From Hippea sp964442345 (GTDB lineage: Bacteria > Campylobacterota_A > Desulfurellia > Desulfurellales > Hippeaceae): a DNA stretch of 17,806 nt. Below are positions 8,036 through 15,156 of this stretch, in pieces. The stretch covers positions 1 through 17,806 of the forward strand of contig CAYTZD010000031.1 in assembly GCA_964442345.1 (NCBI GenBank), written 5' to 3'. The position numbers and the translations under genes are program-made. How positions within the stretch are numbered: the stretch's first letter is position 1; each line of letters opens with the position of its first letter. The notes below the pieces were generated by a model. That model was not told the origin of the DNA, ran no database searches, and saw only the letters and a list, made by a program, of their open reading frames with translations.

Positions 8036-9826
8036 TTTCTGTCTCTTGGAGCGTTTTTATTTTCTCTCTTTGAAGTGATAATGCCCATTCTATTATCTTT
8101 TTTAGCTCATTCTTTCTGTTTGTTGAGTATTTATTTGAATACATGTTTTTGTCTGCTTCTTTAAATAGATCGTCTGGATCGTCAAATTCTCCATACTGAA
8201 TGGCAAATCCCCACGATGCACTGATTCTCAACTTCTCCTTTTTATTGTGTTCCTTGATTTTTTCAAGCACCCTGTTGACAAAAATGGTCGCACCTTTTTC
8301 GTCTGTGTTTGGCATAAGTATGGCAAATTCATCACCGCCAATTCTTGCGACTACATCACTTCCACGAGATGTAGAAGAAAGTATTTCTGCCAACTTGCAT
8401 ATAATCTTATCGCCTATCTCGTGTCCCAATATATCGTTTGCTATCTTTAGGCCGTTTAAGTCAAACAGCATAAGCGTAAGCGGATAGTTTCTTTTGTTGA
8501 ATAGCCGTTTTAGTTCTTCTTCGAAGTATCTTCTGTTGTATAAGCCTGTTAGGGTGTCGTGAAAGCTTAAATATTCAAGTTGTTTGTTTTTTATATATTC
8601 CTCTGTTATATCGTTGAACGAGATGATGATTAATGACTCTTTATCTAATCTAAAGAATGATGGATATACTTCAAACCACTTACTTTTACCATCAACAGTG
8701 CCAATGTTTATCTCGCAACTTTTGCAATTCTCTTTTTCATGAATGATTTTTAGGAATTTATATTTTAAACTGTCAGGAATATTTAACTCTTCTAATTTTA
8801 AAGTAGAATCACTTTTAACACCCAATAGTTCTTTGCCAAATGTGTTTATATATCTGAGTTTAGCTTTTTTATCCAAGACAATAATACCTGTTCTTATCTT
8901 GTCTAAGAATGTTTCAAAGGTTTTTAATGTTTTTTCTCTTTCTTTAAAGGTATTAACAACTTCAGTCACATCTGTGCCTATGCATACAATGCTTTTATCA
9001 TCAGATCTGTAGAGTGTTACCTTAACTGTTTTATCTGGCGATAAACATTTCGTTGAAAATTCTATTGTGTAATTTTTATTTAGTATTGCATCAATTGTTA
9101 AGTTTGGCAAGGGATTAAATATCTCGTTAAGTTTTATCTCTGTTGATTCCTTTAATTCTTTTATATTTAGACATCGTTTCATAGCACCATTTGCGAATTT
9201 GAGAATTAACTCGTTATTCTCATTGGGCTTGAAAATACCTAAGCAGTTAGGCATATTCTCAGCAAGTAGCTCGAAACTTTTAAGTAAGACATTTATTTTT
9301 TTGTTTCTTTCTTCTAATTTGTCGAATAATTTGTTTATATATATTGCTATACTTTCAAATTCTTTTATTTTTATCTCATTAATATCTATTCTTTTTCCTC
9401 GCTTGTATTCATTAAAGAAGTTTCCTATTGTTGATATATCTTTGTTTATAGGGCTATATGTTGTTTTTATAAATGTTAATACCCACAAGATACTTGCCAT
9501 TAAAATAGATAAAACAACAGAGATTATAACCAATGTTTCTGCATATTTATTCGCCTCTTTAATTAAGGCTTTATTTAATTCTGGGAACGCTGCTTCGATG
9601 TTTTTTGGTGCATTAGAACCTATTATCCAGTTGAACGGCTTATAATAGTAAAGATATACGATCCTTTCTTTNNNNNNNNNNNNNNNNNNNNNNNNNNNNN
9701 NNNNNNNNNNNNNNNNNNNNNNNNNNNNNNNNNNNNNNNNNNNNNNNNNNNNNNNNNNNNNNNNNNNNNNNAAAATATAAAAAAGGAAACTAAGGTTTTT
9801 AGTTTTATTTTTTTATTGTTAGACAT
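8007..9826 (-). CDS. Membrane Cache-PAS-GGDEF diguanylate cyclase, split by a gap
   Basis: The reading frame from the TAA at 8007 is open right into the gap at 9671, giving 554 visible residues. Across the gap an ATG at 9826 begins MSNNKKIKLKTLVSFFIF, a basic tail entering a membrane helix, which fits the missing N-terminus. Next to the gap lies the end of an extracytoplasmic sensor domain (YYYKPFNWIIGSNAPKN, Cache-like). Then come a second membrane helix (TLVIISVVLSILMASILWVL), a HAMP-like linker, two PAS-like regions, and a GGDEF domain with intact ARIGGDEF and an RGSD inhibitory site five residues before it. It should make c-di-GMP in response to an outside ligand. A start at the TTG at 9533 would remove the sensor and first helix and is rejected. 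It precedes the metal-importer genes by about 60 nt. Confidence 0.85.
9672..9771. other. Assembly gap (100 N) inside the diguanylate cyclase gene
   Basis: This run of 100 N interrupts the cyclase gene between its first membrane helix and the end of its Cache-like sensor domain. A sensor of this type needs far more than 33 residues between those points, so the gap must hide several hundred bases. The frame relation across the N run is therefore meaningless. Confidence 0.97.
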
Positions 9827-9885
9827 AAAATTAAACCACCACCCGAATTTTAATTAGAACTTACAGCCCGTTTAGCACATTAGAT

Positions 9886-9914
9886 ACTTTAAACCTTAAA
9901 TTTTTGTTTGTCAA
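9886..9914 (-). promoter_or_regulatory. Sigma-70-type promoter of the diguanylate cyclase gene
   Basis: Minus strand: a perfect TTGACA (9909-9914), a 17-nt spacer and TAAAGT (9886-9891, four of six). The predicted start is near 9879, giving a leader of about 53 nt before the ATG at 9826, with GGTGG as a weak ribosome-binding site. This separates the cyclase from the upstream adenine deaminase/trmI pair. Confidence 0.65.
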
Positions 9915-9935
9915 ATAAAAATTTTTCTTGTTTAT

Positions 9936-9954
9936 GTTAAGTGAAACAGTTAAC
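9936..9954. repeat. Near-palindrome upstream of the cyclase promoter
   Basis: GTTAAGTGAAACAGTTAAC has 8-base arms matching at seven positions around a central AAA. It lies about 22 bp upstream of the -35 box, where an activator or other regulator could bind. It could also be a weak hairpin after trmI, but no T run follows it on the minus strand. AT-rich sequence makes such matches common. Confidence 0.3.
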
Positions 9955-9967
9955 CTATAAAACTTGT

Positions 9968-10744
9968 TTACTTAATTTTCCGTGCAAATATAAGAAAAGC
10001 CGTATGTGCGGACATCGTATCAAATGGTCTTAATCTTTGATGGTTTGTCTTCCAGAATCTCTGAAGTATCTCACTTACTTCAATATCTACAAGCGGCAGT
10101 TTTTCCATCTCTTCTAAAACCATAGAGACCTGATTCACGGTTGGGACAAGCACGCCCAACATTTTGCCGTTTTTTAACGATTGGATAGCTTTTTCTAAAT
10201 ACAACCACGGTTCTTTTACATCAATAAATATAGCGTCAACTTCTTTCTCGTCGAATCCTTCGGCAATATCCCTATTTTTTACTTCAATGTTTGTATCAAG
10301 GTTGAATTTGCGCAAGTTTTTCAGTGCGTTTTTGATGAATTCTTCCCTTATCTCATAGCTTATCAATCTTCCTGTTGTGCCAAGAATACTTAAAAAGACA
10401 GCACTCATTGCGCCACTTCCAATGCCTGATTCAATCACAGTATCGCCCGGTTTTACATTTAGGCGCAGTGCGATATACGCTGCATCCTTTGGATAGACGA
10501 TTTGGGTTAGTCTGTTAAGCTTTTTCATTATAAAATCATAAAGCGTTGCAGGCAGAAGTAAGTATTCGTATCCCAAATGCGTCTTTATCACATCGCCGTA
10601 TTCTGTGTTTAGTAAATCTTCCTTTTCTATCTGTCCCTTTGATGTGCTGTATGCTTTGGTTAAATCTTCAATCCTGAATATGTGCTTTTTGTTTGTCTGT
10701 TTATCAAACAGCATAATTATATCTTTTGCTTCTGGTTTGCTCAT
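9968..10744 (-). CDS. trmI: TrmI, tRNA (adenine-N1)-methyltransferase
   Basis: SAM-dependent enzyme that makes m1A at position 58 (and in some archaea 57) of the tRNA T-loop, a modification linked to tRNA stability at high temperature. The 258-residue protein has the family's LGYEYLLLPAT region, the QIVYPKDAAYI segment, and the class I SAM motif DTVIESGIGSGAMS (about residues 101-114), followed by ISYEIREEF and the IFIDVKEPW catalytic-site strand. I start at the ATG at 10744, which has AAGGTG seven bases upstream. A GTG at 10753 would overlap the ade stop as GTGA but lacks a placed ribosome-binding site. It lies 5 nt after ade and is probably cotranscribed with it. Confidence 0.92.
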   Translation of the reverse strand: MSKPEAKDIIMLFDKQTNKKHIFRIEDLTKAYSTSKGQIEKEDLLNTEYGDVIKTHLGYEYLLLPATLYDFIMKKLNRLTQIVYPKDAAYIALRLNVKPGDTVIESGIGSGAMSAVFLSILGTTGRLISYEIREEFIKNALKNLRKFNLDTNIEVKNRDIAEGFDEKEVDAIFIDVKEPWLYLEKAIQSLKNGKMLGVLVPTVNQVSMVLEEMEKLPLVDIEVSEILQRFWKTNHQRLRPFDTMSAHTAFLIFARKIK

Positions 10745-10749
10745 TTTTT

Positions 10750-12354
10750 TCACCTTATATACTCAAATCTGTCAACATCAAATAAGCCTTTGTCTGTAAG
10801 TTTTATATGCGGTATCACTTCTAATGCCATAAACGATAGCATGCCAAACGGATCTGTTAGGCTGCAGCCTATGGACTTTGCCTTTTCTCTTAAATTATCA
10901 ACATCCTTTGCTATTTCTTCGGGTTCTTTGTCTGAAACTATGCCACCTACAGGCAGGTTCATTTTTGCTTCTAACTTGCCATCTTTTATTACAACCTGGC
11001 CACCTTGCATCTGTATGATTGTCTCGACGGCTTTTTTTATGTTCTCGTTGCTTGAACCGACGGCTACTATGTTGTGGCAATCGTGCGCAAGCGATGTTGC
11101 AAGTGCACCATTTTTTATATTAAAACCTTTAACAAAGCATGCAGCTTTATTGTTGTGGCCATATCTTTCAATGACGACAAGCTTTAGTAAATCGTTTTTT
11201 AAATCAAATTCGCCTTTAACATTTTCGATATTTATTTTTTCTGTTATTAGAGAGCCATCTTTTATGCCTATTGCTATCTTTTTATTCTCTATCTCGGGTA
11301 AGATTACAGGCATATCGACGATAATGGATTTTTTAAACTTTTCATTTTCTTCTTTCTTGGCAGCTTCTTTGATGTTAGGTGTAAAGGTGTTTACCACTTC
11401 AAATTCTTGATTTAGAAGGATAAGAAATGCCTTTTTGCCTACTTCAATAGAAGAGAACTCATCCAATCCATAATACTTCAGGCCATTAAACGATGCCGTT
11501 TTTAAAGCCAAAATTGGGTCTATGCCGTTTTTTATAGCTTTTCTTAAATTGTAATCTATATGACCCTTTGAGAGTATGTCGTTTATGGACTTATCGTCAG
11601 TGCAGAATGCCACCTTGTCGGGATACTCTTCTATTATTCTATAGGCTTTATCTGTTGAATGTTCTGTGCTGCCTTCCCTTAAAAATACAAAAAAGCCCAG
11701 TTCGATTTTCTCTTTTAGCTCGTCATAATCGTAGCTTTCGTGGTCATCTTCAACACCAGCATCTTTGTAGGCTTTAAGCGTTTCGTGGTTTAAATGCGGT
11801 GCATGGCCGTTTATCCTTTTGCCTTTTGCTTTGGCTGTTTCTATCATCTTCATGAATTTTTCGTCTCTGTTTACAACGGCTGGCACATTCATCAATTCTC
11901 CAAGCGATACAACTTCATCGAAATTTAAGAAATACTCGATGTCTTCAAGGTCAAGTTTGCCGCCGCTTGTTGCAAACTCTGTTGCAGGCACACAGGATGG
12001 CACGGCAAAGCGTATGTTTATCTGAGAGTTTTTTGCATCGTTTATAAAAAGTTCAAGCCCTTTTCTGCCGAAGACATTGGCTATCTCATGGTCATCTGCA
12101 ACGACATGCAGCGTGCCGTGTTTTTTAACTGCCTTTGCAAATTGTGAAGGCATAAGATGTGTGCTTTCTATGTGGCAGTGGCAGTCGATAAAACCTGGCG
12201 ATAGGTAAAACCCTGATGCGTCAATTACTTTTTTGGCTTTTATTGGTGTCTGGCTAATCTCTTCAATTATGCCATCTTTTATGCCTATGTTAAGCTTTTT
12301 AAAGCTTAAACTATCAAAATCTGCAATTAGTGCATTGTTTATTGCTATATCCAT
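10750..12354 (-). CDS. ade: Adenine deaminase
   Basis: Metal-dependent amidohydrolase converting adenine to hypoxanthine and ammonia in purine salvage. The 534-residue protein shows the metal-binding motif GFIDCHCHIEST (His59, His61), then GHAPH, VEDDHES and an FCTDD metal-site motif, followed by the C-terminal domain typical of COG1001 adenine deaminases (VVIERYGHNNKAACFVKGF, HDCHNIVAVGSS). The start ATG at 12354 is preceded by AAGGAG, which touches the assembly gap. Its end is 5 nt from the trmI ATG. Length and motifs are complete. Confidence 0.93.
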   Translation of the reverse strand: MDIAINNALIADFDSLSFKKLNIGIKDGIIEEISQTPIKAKKVIDASGFYLSPGFIDCHCHIESTHLMPSQFAKAVKKHGTLHVVADDHEIANVFGRKGLELFINDAKNSQINIRFAVPSCVPATEFATSGGKLDLEDIEYFLNFDEVVSLGELMNVPAVVNRDEKFMKMIETAKAKGKRINGHAPHLNHETLKAYKDAGVEDDHESYDYDELKEKIELGFFVFLREGSTEHSTDKAYRIIEEYPDKVAFCTDDKSINDILSKGHIDYNLRKAIKNGIDPILALKTASFNGLKYYGLDEFSSIEVGKKAFLILLNQEFEVVNTFTPNIKEAAKKEENEKFKKSIIVDMPVILPEIENKKIAIGIKDGSLITEKINIENVKGEFDLKNDLLKLVVIERYGHNNKAACFVKGFNIKNGALATSLAHDCHNIVAVGSSNENIKKAVETIIQMQGGQVVIKDGKLEAKMNLPVGGIVSDKEPEEIAKDVDNLREKAKSIGCSLTDPFGMLSFMALEVIPHIKLTDKGLFDVDRFEYIR

Positions 12355-12365
12355 AGCTACTCCTT

Positions 12366-12465
12366 NNNNNNNNNNNNNNNNNNNNNNNNNNNNNNNNNNN
12401 NNNNNNNNNNNNNNNNNNNNNNNNNNNNNNNNNNNNNNNNNNNNNNNNNNNNNNNNNNNNNNNNN
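12366..12465. other. Assembly gap (100 N) upstream of ade
   Basis: This run of 100 N lies between the end of a 69-codon gene and the ribosome-binding site of ade. Unlike the other two gaps, it need not lie within a gene seen on both sides, but a new frame seems to enter it (see 12466-12477). Confidence 0.97.
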
Positions 12466-12477
12466 TAGTATGTTCAA
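12466..12477 (-). CDS. Possible start of a hidden gene running into the gap
   Basis: TTG AAC ATA CTA (minus strand from 12477) overlaps the preceding TGA stop as TTGA, with AAGGGTGAG just upstream as a possible ribosome-binding site. The operon is full of 4-nt overlaps and non-ATG starts, so this may be the first four codons of a gene hidden in the gap. Evidence is thin. Confidence 0.25.
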
Positions 12478-12683
12478 CCTATCTCACCCTTTTTTATCAA
12501 GTCATAATAGAGCTCTATGAGTTTTTTGTTTTCCTGTGGTATATTCAATGTATCAAGATTTTCATAGAGCTCTATTATTGTCTTTTTATCCCTGCCGACC
12601 TGTGGAAAAAACAAACCTATCCTTTCAAGCTCTTTTATGTGAGAGTGCTCTTTATAATCCCAAAACAGCGCTTCTTTGTCCAT
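12474..12683 (-). CDS. Small protein of unknown function, 69 residues
   Basis: I do not recognise this protein with confidence. It is a soluble, charged, probably helical 69-residue protein (MDKEALFWDYKEHSHIKELE at the N-terminus, ending KKLIELYYDLIKKGEIG) with no signal peptide, membrane helix or cysteines. The LFWDY beginning recalls small DUF6922-like proteins, but only weakly. Its ATG overlaps the stop of the upstream metallo-hydrolase as TAATG, an arrangement typical of translational coupling, which is the main reason to believe it is real. It may act with that hydrolase or with the gene hidden in the gap. Confidence 0.65.
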   Translation of the reverse strand: MDKEALFWDYKEHSHIKELERIGLFFPQVGRDKKTIIELYENLDTLNIPQENKKLIELYYDLIKKGEIG

Positions 12684-13516
12684 TATATCTCTAAGACACT
12701 TCCCACACCTGCAAAGAAGAATCTATCCTTTAATTTATTATAAAGCTTTGCGCCAACGACCAGTCCTGTGCAGTGCGAAGCACCCAACTTTTGGATATTG
12801 TATTTGTCTATAACTTCAAGTGTTTTATTTATCTGTTCGTCGTTTGCAAATCCAAGATGCGTGCCACCTATTACGGCATAGATCTCTTTTCTGCCAGTCT
12901 TTTCTATAAAATGGTTAAGAATGTTGACTATTCCAGCATGAGCGCATCCCAAAATCACAACCAAACCCTTTGATGTATCTATTGCAAGCGAGAAATCGTC
13001 CCATATATTGTCTTGCACAAGCTCGCCGTTTTCGTTTAACACCTTCATCTCTGCATCAATCTTTTCAAAGTCGTTCTTTCTTGGCACTTCTCCAGATGAA
13101 TAGATACCTTTTTCTATCTCTCTAAACTCTTTTTCGTAAACAAATTCAGCGCCGAGACTTTCAAGATATGCCTTATCAAACGGTATGCCGATGTATTTCT
13201 TTATTCCGCCTTTAAACCAGTATCTTTTTGTGAATGCGTCCTTGTGCGTATAAACCTTAAGTGGAGATTTAATCTTTAAAAGGTCAACCATACCGCCTGT
13301 ATGGTCGTAATGTCCGTGGGATATGTATAAAAACTTGATTTTGCTTAAATCCTTGTTTAGCGCCAAAGCGTTGTTTATAAGTGCTTTTCCTTGTCCTGTG
13401 TCAAATAGAAAGCTAAACTCTGGTGTTTCTATGTATGCTGCGAATCCGTGTTCTCCTATAACATCAAAAGGAACAACTACGCTATTTTCTGCTAAAACCG
13501 TAACTCTTAGCTCCAT
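12683..13516 (-). CDS. Metallo-beta-lactamase-fold hydrolase of the COG1237 type
   Basis: Cytoplasmic metallo-hydrolase of 277 residues. It shows EHGFAAYIE (residues 22-30), FDTGQG, the metal-binding HGHYDH (67-72), SGEVPR, a GCAHAGIVN motif, VIGGTHL and a late HCTG, a set typical of COG1237. Members are often named dihydropterin-ribofuranosyl-aminobenzene phosphate synthases after an archaeal methanopterin enzyme. Bacteria without methanopterin carry them too, so that name should not be taken as the function. The ATG at 13516 has GGAGG seven bases upstream. It is the first gene of the leftward set and diverges from gltA. No strong promoter was found for it; TATGAT at 13558-13563 is a possible -10 box without a good -35. 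Confidence 0.85.
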   Translation of the reverse strand: MELRVTVLAENSVVVPFDVIGEHGFAAYIETPEFSFLFDTGQGKALINNALALNKDLSKIKFLYISHGHYDHTGGMVDLLKIKSPLKVYTHKDAFTKRYWFKGGIKKYIGIPFDKAYLESLGAEFVYEKEFREIEKGIYSSGEVPRKNDFEKIDAEMKVLNENGELVQDNIWDDFSLAIDTSKGLVVILGCAHAGIVNILNHFIEKTGRKEIYAVIGGTHLGFANDEQINKTLEVIDKYNIQKLGASHCTGLVVGAKLYNKLKDRFFFAGVGSVLEI

Positions 13517-13622
13517 TTTTTACCTCCATCTAAAAATTTTAAGAAATTTTACAAAAAATCATACGAAATTAAAAGGTATATTTTTGTAACAGATGGTTGA
13601 GTTATTGCAAGATAAGTTGAGA

Positions 13623-13642
13623 ATTAAACGAAATTAGTTAAC
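13623..13642. promoter_or_regulatory. Possible operator-like sequence upstream of gltA
   Basis: ATTAAACGAAATTAGTTAAC lies about 33 bp upstream of the gltA -35 box. It shares TTAA, GAAA and GTTAAC in the same order with the near-palindrome at 9936-9954. It could be a site for a shared regulator, but the similarity was found by eye in AT-rich DNA. Confidence 0.2.
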
Positions 13643-13674
13643 TTCTCCTTATTATCAGTAAAATGTTTAAAGTG

Positions 13675-13703
13675 TTGACAAGTATTAAAAATAGTGCTAT
13701 AGA
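13675..13703 (+). promoter_or_regulatory. Strong sigma-70-type promoter of gltA
   Basis: A perfect TTGACA (13675-13680), a 17-nt spacer and TATAGA (13698-13703). Transcription should begin near 13710, leaving a leader of about 74 nt that ends in an AGGAGG ribosome-binding site (13771-13776). I see no convincing riboswitch or long hairpin in the leader. The rest of the 267-nt divergent region (13517-13783) holds no gene I can support. Confidence 0.75.
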
Positions 13704-13783
13704 TTAATACGAAAGCAGCATAGGGAAGAGAATTGCCGTAAAGGCTTATTTGAGAACAAAATTTATTTTTAGGAGGTTTAGCT

Positions 13784-15088
13784 ATGAGCATTAAGGAGAA
13801 GCTCTACGAGAAGATTCAAGCCCACAGACCAAGGATCACCAGACTTTACAAGGAGTTTGCTGACAAGGTTATCGACGAGGTAACCGTTTACAAAATCATC
13901 GCAGGAATGAAGGGCTTAAAGGCTCTCATCACAGACATCTCTTATCTTGATCCTTACGAGGGTATTAGATTTAGAGGTTACACAATCCCTGAAGTATTGG
14001 AGAAGTTGCCAAAGCCTGAAGGCGCTGAGATGCCTTATGTTGAAGGTCATTTCTATCTGTTGTTGACAGGCGAGTTGCCAACAGAGAAGGATGTTGAAGA
14101 AGTTTACACAGAGTGGAAGAAGAGAGAGCAGCTTCCACAGTATGTAATCGACATCTTGAGAGCTATGCCAAGAGATACTCACCCAATGACAATGTTTACT
14201 GCTGGTATCTTGGCAATGCAGAGAGATTCTAAATTCGCTAAATGGTATGCATCTGGTCAGTTCAACAAGATGGATGCTTGGGAGTATATGTATGAAGATG
14301 TTATGGATCTTCTTCCAAGACTCCCACTGTTGGGCGCATACATCTACAGAATGAAATATAAGGGTGATACACACATTCCAAGCGATCCTAACCTTGACTT
14401 CGGTGGAAACTTTGCTCACATGATGGGCATCGACAAACCTTATGATGATGTTGCAAGAATGTACTTCATCTTGCACTCCGACCATGAGAGTGGAAATGTT
14501 TCCGCTCATGCAACACACCTTGTAGCAAGCGCATTGTCCGACATCTATTACTCCTATGCAGCAGGTATGTGCGGTCTTGCTGGTCCATTACACGGTCTTG
14601 CAAATCAGGAAGTTCTCAAATGGATCCAGGGCGTAATGGAGAAGATGGGCAACAAGATCCCAACAAAAGAAGAGATGGAGAAATTCATTTGGGATACATT
14701 GAATTCTGGTCAGGTTGTTCCAGGATTCGGTCATGCAGTTTTGAGAAAGACAGACCCAAGATACACAGCTCAGAGAGAATTCGCTCTGAAACACATGCCA
14801 GACGATCCAATCTTCAAGTATGTAGATTTGATGTATCAGGTTGTTCCACCAATCTTGCAGCAGCTTGGCAAAGTAAAGAACCCATGGCCAAACGTAGATG
14901 CTCACTCCGGCTGCATCCAGTGGCACTATGGCGTAAAAGAGTACGACTTCTACACAGTACTCTTCGGTATCGGAAGAGCATTGGGCGTTACATCCAACAT
15001 TATTTGGGACAGAGGTCTCGGTTATCAGATCGAAAGACCAAAATCCATCACAACAGACATGCTCGAGGAGCTTGCTGGCGCAAAATAA
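13784..15088 (+). CDS. gltA: Citrate synthase, eukaryote-like type
   Basis: Condenses acetyl-CoA and oxaloacetate to citrate. The 434-residue sequence resembles mitochondrial citrate synthase more than the enteric GltA: HSDHESGNVSAHATHLV, GPLHGLANQEVL, VPGFGHAVLRKTDPRY and NVDAHSG are all present. The catalytic triad is His270, His317 and Asp372. Expression looks high: near-consensus promoter, AGGAGG eight bases before the ATG, and codon use unlike its neighbours (of 29 Ile codons I count 22 ATC, 7 ATT and no ATA, whereas the radical SAM gene downstream mostly uses ATA). In Desulfurella and Hippea, citrate synthases of this kind are reported to run backwards at very high protein levels in the reversed oxidative TCA cycle; whether this one does is inference. 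Confidence 0.95.
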   Translation: MSIKEKLYEKIQAHRPRITRLYKEFADKVIDEVTVYKIIAGMKGLKALITDISYLDPYEGIRFRGYTIPEVLEKLPKPEGAEMPYVEGHFYLLLTGELPTEKDVEEVYTEWKKREQLPQYVIDILRAMPRDTHPMTMFTAGILAMQRDSKFAKWYASGQFNKMDAWEYMYEDVMDLLPRLPLLGAYIYRMKYKGDTHIPSDPNLDFGGNFAHMMGIDKPYDDVARMYFILHSDHESGNVSAHATHLVASALSDIYYSYAAGMCGLAGPLHGLANQEVLKWIQGVMEKMGNKIPTKEEMEKFIWDTLNSGQVVPGFGHAVLRKTDPRYTAQREFALKHMPDDPIFKYVDLMYQVVPPILQQLGKVKNPWPNVDAHSGCIQWHYGVKEYDFYTVLFGIGRALGVTSNIIWDRGLGYQIERPKSITTDMLEELAGAK

Positions 15089-15089
15089 T

Positions 15090-15105
15090 CCCTTTCAAGA
15101 AAGGG
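15090..15105 (+). other. Short hairpin just after the gltA stop
   Basis: CCCTTT-CAAG-AAAGGG begins two bases after the TAA. It has no T run, so it is not a terminator by itself. Together with the next hairpin it may protect the 3' end of an abundant mRNA. Confidence 0.5.
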
Positions 15106-15112
15106 TTAAATC

Positions 15113-15144
15113 AGGGAGAATCCGCAAGGGTTCTCCCTTTTTTT
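15113..15144 (+). terminator. Intrinsic terminator of gltA
   Basis: AGGGAGAATCC pairs with GGGTTCTCCCT (one T-G wobble) around a GCAA tetraloop of the stable GNRA class. The 11-bp stem is followed by an unbroken run of seven T (15138-15144). It is a textbook rho-independent terminator. Confidence 0.9.
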
Positions 15145-15156
15145 ATTGCTTGAATT

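Noticed and set aside
9827..9967. Terminator after trmI
   Set aside because: The only inverted repeat (9936-9954) has a mismatch and is not followed by a T run on the minus strand. It fits better as a possible operator.
10682..11410. Open frame of 242 codons antisense to adenine deaminase and the trmI start
   Set aside because: A Phe/Ser-rich product, as expected from the complement of a Lys/Glu-rich gene, spanning the junction of two well-supported genes.
13916..14518. Long open frame (200 codons) antisense to gltA
   Set aside because: It lies wholly within a well-conserved citrate synthase gene on the other strand, its product has no recognisable domain and is rich in Cys, His and Trp, and the frame is kept open by the biased codons of gltA.
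14569..15153. Overlapping plus-strand frame of 194 codons within and past the gltA end
   Set aside because: Another frame of gltA with an Arg/Ser-rich, low-quality product that runs through the terminator hairpins. No ribosome-binding site supports it.
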